A stretch of 64,000 nucleotides of DNA from Fluviicoccus keumensis. Lineage in GTDB: Bacteria > Pseudomonadota > Gammaproteobacteria > Pseudomonadales > Moraxellaceae. Each line of letters begins with the position of its first letter. Within the stretch, counting starts at the first letter, position 1. The notes under the pieces were generated by a model. It was given only the letters and a program-made list of their open reading frames with translations. It did not search any database and was not told where the DNA came from. This document shows positions 44,936-52,402 of the stretch, piece after piece. The stretch spans positions 1-64,000 of the forward strand of contig NZ_SHKX01000013.1 in assembly GCF_004217445.1 (NCBI RefSeq), given 5' to 3'. Both the position numbers and the translations under genes were made by a program.

Positions 44936-45691
44936 TCACTTCATGAATTTAGTGAACAGCAGCGTCATCACCGAGTCCGGCATCAGGCTCATCAGCCCCT
45001 TCACCGGCTTCCACGGCAGCGCCGGGACAATGGCGTTGGCCTTCTTCGCCGCAATCGCCGCCAGCATCTGCTTCGCCGCCGCGTCCGCCTCGATCACAAA
45101 GGGGTATTTCTCCATGCCCGGAGCGATATCGGTCTTGATGAAACCGGGGTGGATCACCGTCACATCAATCTTCTTCTTGGCCAGTTCCAAGCGCATGGCG
45201 TTCATGTAGTTGGTCAGCGCCGCCTTGCTGGCGGAATAGGCCGCGCTGCCGGGAATGGGGAAGAAGGCCGACACCGAGGAAATGCCGACCAGATGGCCGA
45301 ACCCTTGTGCATTGAAAATGCGCGTCGCGGCGTCCAGTGTCGCCACCGCACCGATCAGGTTGGTCTGGAATACCGCCTTGTCGGTGCTGATGTCGCCGCT
45401 GCCGCTGCGGCGCACGCCGGTGATGCCGGCATTGGCCACGACAATGTCCACCGGCCCCAGGTCCTGCGCCAGCACCCCGAGGGCCGCGGCCACGGTATCG
45501 TCACGCTGCACATCCAGCGCGGTCACCACGACTTTGATGTGATGGGCATCCTCCAGCTCGCGGGCCAGGGCCTCCAGCCGCTCGGTGCGGCGGGCGGCCA
45601 GGCCGAGATTGTGGCCCTCGGCCGCGAAGGCGCGCGCCAGCGCCTCGCCGATGCCGCTCGATGCGCCGGTAATGATGACGTTCTTGCCCAC
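44936..45691 (-). CDS. Short-chain dehydrogenase/reductase
   Basis: The 251-residue protein is a classical SDR with a Rossmann fold: TGASSGIGEALA for cofactor binding, the NAG motif in VVANAGITG, and the catalytic Ser/Tyr/Lys in GISSVSAFFPIPGSAAYSASKAAL. The basic pair ARRTERL after beta-2 suggests NADP(H). The C-terminus (KPVKGLMSLMPDSVMTLLFTKFMK) is hydrophobic and might touch membrane, as in DltE/YqjQ-like reductases. The substrate is unknown. The gene is convergent with the lipoprotein gene, with 32 bp between them. Confidence 0.88.
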   Translation of the reverse strand: MGKNVIITGASSGIGEALARAFAAEGHNLGLAARRTERLEALARELEDAHHIKVVVTALDVQRDDTVAAALGVLAQDLGPVDIVVANAGITGVRRSGSGDISTDKAVFQTNLIGAVATLDAATRIFNAQGFGHLVGISSVSAFFPIPGSAAYSASKAALTNYMNAMRLELAKKKIDVTVIHPGFIKTDIAPGMEKYPFVIEADAAAKQMLAAIAAKKANAIVPALPWKPVKGLMSLMPDSVMTLLFTKFMK

Positions 45692-45747
45692 GATGACTCT
45701 CCGGTCCGGTCAGAAAAAGTGCGTCCGATTCTGCCACAGCACCGGCG

Positions 45748-45778
45748 AAAAAAAACGGGATTGCAAGGCGCAACCCCG
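45748..45778 (-). terminator. Orphan intrinsic terminator upstream of the SDR gene
   Basis: On the minus strand a 9-bp stem (CGGGGTTGC with GCAATCCCG, one G-U pair; 45770-45778 with 45756-45764) with a 5-nt loop is followed by eight Ts. No minus-strand gene lies upstream before the plus-strand HopJ-family gene, so it ends an unannotated transcript or attenuates the SDR mRNA. Confidence 0.75.
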
Positions 45779-45875
45779 TCTCAACCGGGAATTCAAAACT
45801 CCCACTCTGGCTCCAACGGTTTCCCTGTCACTGCTTGACCCGCTTCACTTCATCCCTGTTTCCATCCGTGTGCGG

Positions 45876-45903
45876 TTGCCGTTGGTCCTGCAAGCGTTAC
45901 ACT
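45876..45903 (+). promoter_or_regulatory. Candidate sigma-70 promoter for HopJ-family gene
   Basis: TTGCCG (45876-45881) and TACACT (45898-45903) are separated by 16 nt, about 60 bp before the chosen start codon. Confidence 0.4.
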
Positions 45904-45962
45904 AGCGGCCCCAGATAACCGGTTCGTGACAGTTTCCTGTCCGTTTGATGAAAGAGAGCCCC

Positions 45963-46307
45963 ATGCTGACCGCCTTCCTGACCCGCCTGCGCGCCGGTGA
46001 GACCGATTTTGAAGACACGATCGCCCTGATCAACGCCCTGTACGAATACCGCCCCACCCGTTTCAGCAACGGCCTGACCGACACCCTGGTCAGCGAAGCC
46101 GGACAGAACGAAGGCTCCTGCCGCATTTTCGCCTTCGGGCAACTGAACGGACTGAGCGCCGAGGACACGCTGCGCTGTTTCGGCCGCCATTACCGCGACG
46201 TGCTGGCCGATCCCGACGGCAGCTCGCATGGCAACATCCGCCGTTTCATGCGCGACGGCTGGGCCGGTATCGCCTTCGACGGCCCCGTGCTGTCTCCCAA
46301 AGCCTGA
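45963..46307 (+). CDS. HopJ type III effector family protein
   Basis: The 114-residue protein matches the small HopJ family (LRAGETDFEDTIALINALYEYRPTRFSNG, EAGQNEGSCRIFAFGQLNGLSAEDTLRCFGRHYRDVL, SHGNIRRFMRDGW). The family name comes from a Pseudomonas syringae effector, but homologues are common in free-living bacteria without a type III system and are probably housekeeping proteins of unknown role. There is no secretion gene nearby. I start at ATG 45963; a longer frame to 45945 is possible. The pseudouridine-synthase homologue begins 16 bp downstream. Confidence 0.82.
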   Translation: MLTAFLTRLRAGETDFEDTIALINALYEYRPTRFSNGLTDTLVSEAGQNEGSCRIFAFGQLNGLSAEDTLRCFGRHYRDVLADPDGSSHGNIRRFMRDGWAGIAFDGPVLSPKA

Positions 46308-46323
46308 CTCCCGGAATACCGCC

Positions 46324-47046
46324 ATGACCGAACCTGTACGCCTGTCGAAAAAGCTGGCCGAACAACTGCCCTGCTCCCGCCGCGAGGCGGAACTCTACAT
46401 TGAGGGAGGCTGGGTGCTGGTGGACGGCGAGGTCGTGGACGAGCCGCACTTCCGGGTGCAGCACCAGACCGTCAGCCTGAAGCCCGGCGCGCAGGCCAAG
46501 CCGCTGCCGCCGGTCACGCTGCTGCTGAACAAACCCGCCGGCTATCGCAGCGGTGAGGGCGACAACCCGGCGCTGGCGCTGATCACGCCCGAATCGCTGG
46601 CGGCCGAGGATCGTTCCGGCCTGACGCTGCTGAAACGGCACTTCGCCCGCCTGACACCCGGCCTGCCGCTGGAAACCGACGCCGAAGGTCTGATGGTCTA
46701 CACCCAGGACTGGCAGGTGGTGCGGCTGATGACCGAGGATGCCGCCACGCTGGAACAGGAATACACCGTGGCGTTCGAGGGCGAACTGACGCCGGAAGGC
46801 CTGAAGTTGCTGAACCACGGACTGGTGTTTGACGGCTGGCCCCTGCCCGCCGCCAAGGTCAGCCGCGCCAGCGATACCCGCTTGCGTTTCGCGCTCAAGG
46901 ACAGCCAGCCCGGCCAGATCGCCTGGATGTGCGAGCAGGTGGGGCTGGAAGTGACGGCGATGAAACGGCTGCGCATCGGCCGCCTGTCGCTGGGCGGACT
47001 GCCGACCGGGCAATGGCGTTACCTGCTGGGCTACGAACGCTTCTGA
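46324..47046 (+). CDS. RsuA/RluF-type pseudouridine synthase homologue with altered active site
   Basis: The 240-residue protein has an N-terminal S4 RNA-binding domain (VRLSKKLAEQLPCSRREAELYIEGGWVLVDGEVV) and a RsuA/RluF-like catalytic fold (LLLNKPAGY, YTVAFEGELTPEGLKLLNHGLVFDG, AMKRLRIGRLSLGGLPTGQWRYL). In the family motif G-R-L-D-x-x-[TS]-x-G-L the catalytic Asp should fall at residue 117, but this protein reads L-P-L-E-T-D-A-E-G-L, with Glu117. Either Glu or nearby Asp119 takes over, or the protein is a non-catalytic rRNA binder. The ATG at 46324 is 16 bp after the HopJ-family gene, so the two are probably one transcript. Confidence 0.85.
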   Translation: MTEPVRLSKKLAEQLPCSRREAELYIEGGWVLVDGEVVDEPHFRVQHQTVSLKPGAQAKPLPPVTLLLNKPAGYRSGEGDNPALALITPESLAAEDRSGLTLLKRHFARLTPGLPLETDAEGLMVYTQDWQVVRLMTEDAATLEQEYTVAFEGELTPEGLKLLNHGLVFDGWPLPAAKVSRASDTRLRFALKDSQPGQIAWMCEQVGLEVTAMKRLRIGRLSLGGLPTGQWRYLLGYERF

Positions 47047-47171
47047 CGGCTGTCGCCCGCTCAAACGGTTTCGGGCGGCGAAGGCAACCGCATGTCCGTT
47101 TGACCACTACCCACCCGTGGCGGTTGCTCGTATAGTCGGGGCCTTCCTGTCCCGATTCCGAGAACCGTTCC

Positions 47172-48269
47172 ATGACCGGCAAACTCTTTTCCCCGATTTC
47201 CGTCGGCCCGCTGTCCCTGCCCAACCGCATCTTCATGGCGCCGCTGACGCGCATGCGCAGCCGTGAGCCCGGTGATGTGCCGGTGCTGCCGCTGATGGCC
47301 GAATACTATCGCCAGCGCGCCAATGCGGGGCTGATCATCAGCGAGGCTACGCAAGTGTCGCCGCAGGGCAAGGGCTACATGGGCACGCCGGGCATCCACA
47401 GCGCCGAACAGGTTGAGGCCTGGCGGGACATCACCCGCGCCGTGCACGATGAGGGCGGCCATATCGCCATCCAGTTGTGGCATGTCGGCCGGGTTTCGCA
47501 CCACTCGCTGCAACCGGACCGGCAATTGCCGGTGTCCGCTTCGGCCATCCCCTACGAAAACAAGACCACCATCCGTGGCGAGGACAGCAAGCCGCAGCGC
47601 GTCGCCTGCGACACGCCCCGCGCGCTGCGCACAGATGAAATTCCCGGCCTGATCGAAACCTACCGCCAGGCCACGATTAACGCCCGCGAGGCCGGTTTCG
47701 ACCTGGTGGAAGTGCACGCCGCCCACGGCTATCTGCTGCACCAGTTCCAGTCCGCCGTCAGCAACCACCGCGACGACGCCTACGGCGGCTGCCTGGAAAA
47801 CCGCGCCCGCCTGACGCTGGAAGTGGTCGACGCCTGCATCGCCGCCTGGGATGCCGCCCACGTCGGCATCCGCATCTCGCCGCTGGGCACCTTCAACGGG
47901 CTGGATGACTCGGCCGGTCTGGAAATGGGCCTGTATCTGGCCGAACAACTGGCCAAGCGCAACATTGCCTACCTGCACCTGTCCGAACCGGACTGGGCGG
48001 GCGGCCCGGCGCACTCCGACGAGTTCCGCCAGGCGCTGCGCGACCGCTTCCCCGGCGTCATCATCGGCGCGGGCAACTACACGGTGGAAAAGGCGGAGGC
48101 CTTGCTGGCCAAGGGCTACATCGATGCCGCCGCCTTCGGTCGCCCCTATATCAGCAATCCCGACCTGGCCGAGCGTTTCCGCACCGGTGCGGCGCTGGCG
48201 ATGCTGAATCCGGCCACGCTCTATGGCGGCGGCGAGGAAGGTTACACCGACTACCCGGCGCTGGCCTGA
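47172..48269 (+). CDS. Old Yellow Enzyme family NADH:flavin oxidoreductase (NemA-like)
   Basis: The 365-residue FMN-dependent TIM-barrel protein matches N-ethylmaleimide reductase: NRIFMAPLTRMRS at the N-terminus, GLIISEATQVSPQGKGY, IQLWHVGRVSH, the substrate-binding EVHAAHGYLLHQFQS with two His, NHRDDAYGG and FGRPYISNPDLAERF. Such enzymes reduce activated alkenes, quinones and nitro compounds in the cytoplasm. No NemR-type repressor gene lies next to it. The flanking gaps suggest it is a single-gene unit, closed by the hairpin at 48305. Confidence 0.92.
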   Translation: MTGKLFSPISVGPLSLPNRIFMAPLTRMRSREPGDVPVLPLMAEYYRQRANAGLIISEATQVSPQGKGYMGTPGIHSAEQVEAWRDITRAVHDEGGHIAIQLWHVGRVSHHSLQPDRQLPVSASAIPYENKTTIRGEDSKPQRVACDTPRALRTDEIPGLIETYRQATINAREAGFDLVEVHAAHGYLLHQFQSAVSNHRDDAYGGCLENRARLTLEVVDACIAAWDAAHVGIRISPLGTFNGLDDSAGLEMGLYLAEQLAKRNIAYLHLSEPDWAGGPAHSDEFRQALRDRFPGVIIGAGNYTVEKAEALLAKGYIDAAAFGRPYISNPDLAERFRTGAALAMLNPATLYGGGEEGYTDYPALA

Positions 48270-48304
48270 TTCCCCGGAATCGACCAAGCGCCCCGGACGA
48301 GGGA

Positions 48305-48334
48305 CAGGCTGTCTTGCCTTCACAAGACAGCCTG
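48305..48334 (+). terminator. 12-bp hairpin after the OYE gene
   Basis: CAGGCTGTCTTG (48305-48316) pairs perfectly with CAAGACAGCCTG (48323-48334) around a 6-nt loop. No T-run follows on the plus strand, so it is a strong stem but an incomplete intrinsic terminator. Confidence 0.55.
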
Positions 48335-48379
48335 CTTAGGATGAGCCACAATAACCCCTATAATTACAAGGCTATTCTC

Positions 48380-49093
48380 ATGGTCAGAAATCTACGAAAA
48401 GCCGCAGCGCTGCTGCCGGCGCTGTTGCTGCTGAATGCCTCCCCAGCCTTCGCCGACAAGGATCTGGATGAACTTCGCGGTCCCGGCCTGGGTAGCGAAT
48501 GGCGGTTGATCAAGAATGACACCCGCAAGAACATCAAGGCCTGGGACAAGCGTGACGACGACAAGAAATACCGCTCGTTCAAGCTGGATCTGATCATCGA
48601 CGCGCCGCTGGAAGCGGTTGCCCGCGCCTATACCGATATCGACTACTACCCGCGCTGGTTCTGGGAAGTACAGGAAAGCCGCGTCCTGAAAAAGGTGTCG
48701 GATACTGAATTTTACTATTACGTGGTGCACCGCGCCCCGGTCGGGCTGCCGCCGCGCGACGCCATCATCCACGCCAAAATCGAACCGTGGACGAAGGCCA
48801 AGGGCTATGCCCTGTTCATTCTGGAAGCGAAGCCCGCTTACCTGCCGCCGCGCGACGGTCATGTGCGCATGAACGCCGAAGACATGGTCATCAAATGGAC
48901 GCCACAGCCGGACGGCACGACCCGCGAAGAAGTGGAAGGCTACATCGATCCGGGCGGAAGCGTCCCGGTGTGGGCCATCAATGCCGTACAGCGCCAGGCG
49001 CCTTACTACACGGTCATGGGCCTGCAACGGGTGGTGCAGACCGAACGCTTCAAGAATCCCAAGGACCCGATGCCCTTCAAGGTTCGAGAATAA
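48380..49093 (+). CDS. Exported START-domain (SRPBCC fold) protein, copy 3
   Basis: From ATG 48380 the 237-residue protein has a signal peptide (MVRNLRKAAALLPALLLLNASPAFA) and a START-like domain closely similar to copy 2: WRLIKNDTRKNIKAWDKRDDDKKYRSFKLDLIID, PRWFWEVQESRVL, APVGLPPRDAI, GYIDPGGSVPVWAINAVQRQAPYYTVMGL. TATAAT at 48359-48364 with TTAGGA 17 nt upstream could be a promoter, but it would leave a very short leader. A strong terminator follows, so the gene is monocistronic. The ligand is unknown. Confidence 0.8.
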   Translation: MVRNLRKAAALLPALLLLNASPAFADKDLDELRGPGLGSEWRLIKNDTRKNIKAWDKRDDDKKYRSFKLDLIIDAPLEAVARAYTDIDYYPRWFWEVQESRVLKKVSDTEFYYYVVHRAPVGLPPRDAIIHAKIEPWTKAKGYALFILEAKPAYLPPRDGHVRMNAEDMVIKWTPQPDGTTREEVEGYIDPGGSVPVWAINAVQRQAPYYTVMGLQRVVQTERFKNPKDPMPFKVRE

Positions 49094-49098
49094 GTCCG

Positions 49099-49122
49099 AA
49101 AGCCCGCTCCGGCGGGCTTTTT
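49099..49122 (+). terminator. Intrinsic terminator of START copy 3
   Basis: AAAGCCCGC (49099-49107) pairs with GCGGGCTTT (49112-49120) around TCCG, and the Ts continue to 49122 and beyond. Confidence 0.88.
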
Positions 49123-49222
49123 CTTGGCCGCGTCACGGAAGCCCCGAGTGATTGCCGCCTCCCTGAGGCGGGCATACAATCAAACAAATAACAACCACGC
49201 TCGCCCCAGGAGGGGAACAGCC

Positions 49223-50167
49223 ATGAATATCCGCCTTGCCCCGGCACTGATCCTTGCCCTGCTTGCCGCCCCGGTTCTCGCCGATGAACAGTGGGAAGTC
49301 ACCACCTCCTTCGAAATGACCGGCATGCCCTTCCAGATGCCGCCCACCACAAACAAGGTCTGCGTGCCGCCGGGCGAGCAGTCGAAGCAGAAAATGGTGC
49401 CCGCCGACAAGAACTGCAAGGTCAGCAACTTCAAGACCAGCGGCAACACCAGCAGCTTCCACATGGAATGCAGCGGCGAGCACGCCATGTCCGGCGACGG
49501 CCAGATCACCTGGAGCGGCAACAGCTATCAGGGCAAGTTCAACGCCCAAACCAAAATGAACGGCCAGACCACCGCCATGAAACTGGCCTATAACGGTCGC
49601 AAGACCGGTCCCTGCACCGGCGACAGCGTCAATGTCCGCGCCATCCAGGCACAGGCGCAAACCGCACAGGCCAACCAGGCCGCCTACACCAACCAGATGT
49701 GCCAGCAGATGGTGGAAAACCTGGCCTATCAGGGCAGCGAATACATGGGCCAGACCTGCCCCAACCTGAAAACGAATATCTGCAAGTCGCTGGCGCAGCG
49801 CGCGGATGATCCGGTCGCCTTCATGACCCTGCAGCAGGAAGGCCAGCTGGAAGGCGTGGCCGGGTATTGCGGCCAGGATACCGCCGCCATGCAGCAGAAG
49901 GCCTGCGCCGCCGCCAAAACCAAGAAGCGCTGGGACGCCGCCAACGCCCTCTGCGGTGAAGATGCTGAACTGGCTGCTGTCGCCCAAAAAGAATGCGGCG
50001 GGCTGAATTTCACCGCCATGCTGTCGGAAGACCCCCGCCGCAGCCTGCGTGACCTGTGCAGCCGCTACATGCCGAAGCGCCCGTCAGCCTCTTCCGGCGG
50101 AACCCTCGACAAGGGGATGAAAGCGGTGGAGGGCTTGAACAAACTGCGGGGCATGTTCGGTCATTGA
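49223..50167 (+). CDS. Exported DUF3617-type Cys-rich protein
   Basis: The 314-residue protein starts at ATG 49223 after AGGAGGGG, with a signal peptide (MNIRLAPALILALLAAPVLA). Residues 21-130 resemble the DUF3617 domain (EQWEVTTSFEMTGMPFQMPPTTNKVCVPPG, FKTSGNTSSFHMECSGEHAMSGDGQITW, YQGKFNAQTKMNGQTTAMKLAYNGRKTGPC). The C-terminal half is a helical region with many Cys (TNQMCQQM, GQTCPNLKTNICKS, GYCGQDTAAMQQKACAAA), so several disulfides are likely and the protein is probably periplasmic. Its function is unknown. Its TGA stop overlaps the TTG start of the next gene, which suggests a coupled pair. Confidence 0.75.
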   Translation: MNIRLAPALILALLAAPVLADEQWEVTTSFEMTGMPFQMPPTTNKVCVPPGEQSKQKMVPADKNCKVSNFKTSGNTSSFHMECSGEHAMSGDGQITWSGNSYQGKFNAQTKMNGQTTAMKLAYNGRKTGPCTGDSVNVRAIQAQAQTAQANQAAYTNQMCQQMVENLAYQGSEYMGQTCPNLKTNICKSLAQRADDPVAFMTLQQEGQLEGVAGYCGQDTAAMQQKACAAAKTKKRWDAANALCGEDAELAAVAQKECGGLNFTAMLSEDPRRSLRDLCSRYMPKRPSASSGGTLDKGMKAVEGLNKLRGMFGH

Positions 50168-51474
50168 TCACCGCCGCCCCCCGGCAGCCGGCAGCATGGC
50201 TTTGGCTGATGCCTCTTGCCGCGCTGCTGCTGTGGCTGCCCGCCTTGAGCGGCCCCTTCCAGTTTGATGATTACAACGTCATTGTCGACCAACCGGCCGT
50301 ACACAGCCTGGACGCCTGGCGGCGATCGCTGCCGGGTATCCGTCCGCTGCTGAAGCTCAGCTACAGCCTGAACTGGGTGATGTCTCCGGCGGCCTTCGGC
50401 TTCCATCTGGCCAATCTGCTGATCCATGCCCTGAACGGCCTGTTGCTTTATGCCTGGCTGGGGCGAACCGGCCGGTTCGCCCCCCCGCTGAGCCTGATCA
50501 TCACACTGTTGTGGTTCCTGCATCCGGCGCAAACCGAGGCCGTCACCTACATTGCCGGACGTTCGGTATCGCTGTCCGCCACCGCCCTGTTGGCGGGGCT
50601 GGTGCTGCTGACGGGCCATCATCCGCATCGCGCCGCGCTGGCGGCGGTCTGCACGCTGGCAGGCCTGGCGGTGCGCGAAACCGCTTGGATTTTCCCTGCC
50701 ACCTTTGCTCTGACGCTGTGGCTGCAGGGGCATGAACGACGCGACATCGCCCGACTACTGACGCCGACGCTGATCGTGGTTGGGCTGGCGGCCATCGTCT
50801 TCGTCAGCGAACCGCACTTCCGGCGGCTGATCGACGTCAGCCTGGCTACCCGTACGCCCGGTGAACAATGGCTCGCCCAGATCGAGGCCTGGCGCTATTT
50901 TGTCACCGGCCCGCTGCGGCTGACGCCCAATATCGACCCCGACCTGCCCGTACCGGTGACGGCCACAGCGGCGCACCTGTGGTGGGGCGCCGGTTGGCTG
51001 CTCAGCGCCGGTCTCGCCGTCTGGGGTACGCTGGCGCGGCGGTCGTGGGCGGCGGGCGGCGTGCTGTGGTTTTTGCTGCTGCTGGTTCCCACCAACAGCC
51101 TGATGCCCCGACTGGACGTGGCCAGCGACCGCCACCTGTATCCGGCGCTGATCGGTCTGGCTTGGTCTGCCGCCGTCCTGCTTCAACCATGGCGCGGCGG
51201 GCGGGTCCTGCTGTGGCTGATGCTGCCGCTGCTGGCCGTCGCGCTGCTGATCCGCAACGAGGACTACCGCAGCGCCACCGCCCTGTGGGCGCGTACCGCC
51301 GAGCAGTCGCCGAGCAAAAGCCGGGTATGGAATAATCTGGGTATCGCCTGTCAGCGTGAAGGCCGTCCCGACTGCGCCCGCGCCGCCTTCACCGAAGCCT
51401 GGCGACTGGATCCCGGCAACCGCAAGGCGGGGGCGAATCTGTATTTTCTGGAGCGTCCGGTCGCACCGCCCTGA
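50164..51474 (+). CDS. Multispanning TMTC-like membrane protein with C-terminal TPR
   Basis: From TTG 50164 the 436-residue protein has about nine or ten hydrophobic helices and a short C-terminal tetratricopeptide pair (VWNNLGIACQREGRPDCARAAFTEAWRLDP). The first periplasmic loop has FQFDDYNVIV, the acidic pair near the N-terminus that marks GT-C type transferases and the TMTC O-mannosyltransferase family; SYSLNWVM, HLANLLIHALNGLLLY, LHPAQTEAVTYIAGRS and PRLDVASDRHLYPALIGLAW also fit bacterial TMTC-like proteins. I infer a lipid-linked sugar transferase, possibly acting on the exported protein encoded just upstream. The start was chosen because it overlaps the previous stop (TTGA) and directly precedes the first helix. 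Confidence 0.7.
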   Translation: MITAAPRQPAAWLWLMPLAALLLWLPALSGPFQFDDYNVIVDQPAVHSLDAWRRSLPGIRPLLKLSYSLNWVMSPAAFGFHLANLLIHALNGLLLYAWLGRTGRFAPPLSLIITLLWFLHPAQTEAVTYIAGRSVSLSATALLAGLVLLTGHHPHRAALAAVCTLAGLAVRETAWIFPATFALTLWLQGHERRDIARLLTPTLIVVGLAAIVFVSEPHFRRLIDVSLATRTPGEQWLAQIEAWRYFVTGPLRLTPNIDPDLPVPVTATAAHLWWGAGWLLSAGLAVWGTLARRSWAAGGVLWFLLLLVPTNSLMPRLDVASDRHLYPALIGLAWSAAVLLQPWRGGRVLLWLMLPLLAVALLIRNEDYRSATALWARTAEQSPSKSRVWNNLGIACQREGRPDCARAAFTEAWRLDPGNRKAGANLYFLERPVAPP

Positions 51475-51558
51475 GTGGCGATGGCGTAAAAGGACAAGTC
51501 CGGCCAGTATCCCCGGACTACACTGGTTTCAACACCCGAAAAACAACAAGAGATCCGC

Positions 51559-52356
51559 ATGACGTCCGACCTGATCGCCACCATCACCGGCTGGTACCAC
51601 GAGCCGATGTTCTGGCTGTACCCGATGGCGACGCTGGCCATCAGTCTCGGCACCTTCCTGCTGTTCGCCCTCCCCTATACGCTATTGGCGTGGATCGACC
51701 CACCGTCGCTGGCCAAGTACAAGGTGCAGGACAAACCCTTCGACGTCCGGAAATGGCTGGGTCCCACCCTGGGCCGCCTGCTGTTCAACAATGCCGCCAT
51801 GGCGGTGATCCTGGTGCTGAGCTGGCCGTGGATGCGCCTGACGCCGATCCATCTGGGCGAATTGCCCGCGTGGTACATCATCCTCGCGCAACTGTTGTTC
51901 TTCATCTTCCTGGACGACTTCCTGTACTACTGGGTGCATCGCGCCATGCACAAGGGCTGGTTGCTGAAGCACGTGCACAGCGTCCATCACCGCATCCGCC
52001 AGACCAGCGCCATCAATGGCAACTACTTCCACCTGCTGGAATTCATCATCATCAGCACCCTGGCGCTGGTGGGGCCGTGGCTGGTGGGCGCGCACCTCTA
52101 CGTGCTTTGGATCTGGATCGTCATCCGCCAGTTCGAGGCGGCCGACGGGCATTGCGGCTACGTTTTTCCGTGGAATCCCGGCCACATTTTCCCGCTGTAC
52201 CAAGGCGCGGGCTATCACGACTTCCACCACTCGCAGTATCAGGGCAATTACGCGGGTTTCCTGCCCTACCTGGACCGCTTCTGGGGCACCTATGCCCGCG
52301 GTTATGAAGCCTGGCGCGACGCCCGCAAGCCCGCCGTTCCCGCCGACCGCCCATGA
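51559..52356 (+). CDS. Sterol desaturase / fatty acid hydroxylase family protein
   Basis: The 265-residue integral membrane protein has four or more helices and the diiron histidine clusters of the superfamily: HRAMH, HSVHH, and HDFHH near the C-terminus, along with DDFLYYWVHR. Members hydroxylate or desaturate sterols, carotenoids or fatty acids with O2. The substrate cannot be read from sequence; bacterial sterol C-4 oxidases belong to the same fold but no sterol pathway gene is in the window. Its stop codon lies inside a perfect bidirectional terminator shared with the convergent hemerythrin gene. Confidence 0.85.
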   Translation: MTSDLIATITGWYHEPMFWLYPMATLAISLGTFLLFALPYTLLAWIDPPSLAKYKVQDKPFDVRKWLGPTLGRLLFNNAAMAVILVLSWPWMRLTPIHLGELPAWYIILAQLLFFIFLDDFLYYWVHRAMHKGWLLKHVHSVHHRIRQTSAINGNYFHLLEFIIISTLALVGPWLVGAHLYVLWIWIVIRQFEAADGHCGYVFPWNPGHIFPLYQGAGYHDFHHSQYQGNYAGFLPYLDRFWGTYARGYEAWRDARKPAVPADRP

Positions 52357-52387
52357 AAAACGGGCCGTGAAGGCCCGTTTTTCATGG
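52351..52387. terminator. Bidirectional intrinsic terminator
   Basis: A perfect 16-bp stem (52351-52366 with 52372-52387) around GTGAA carries AAAAA and TTTTT in its lower part, so it works in both directions for the sterol-desaturase family gene and the hemerythrin gene. Its lower stem is nearly the same as that of the terminator at 58779. Confidence 0.9.
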
Positions 52388-52402
52388 TGCGTGAAGCACG
52401 GC

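Noticed and set aside
45963..46307. Evidence for a type III secretion effector
   Set aside because: The HopJ family is widespread in bacteria without type III secretion, and no secretion or chaperone gene is nearby.
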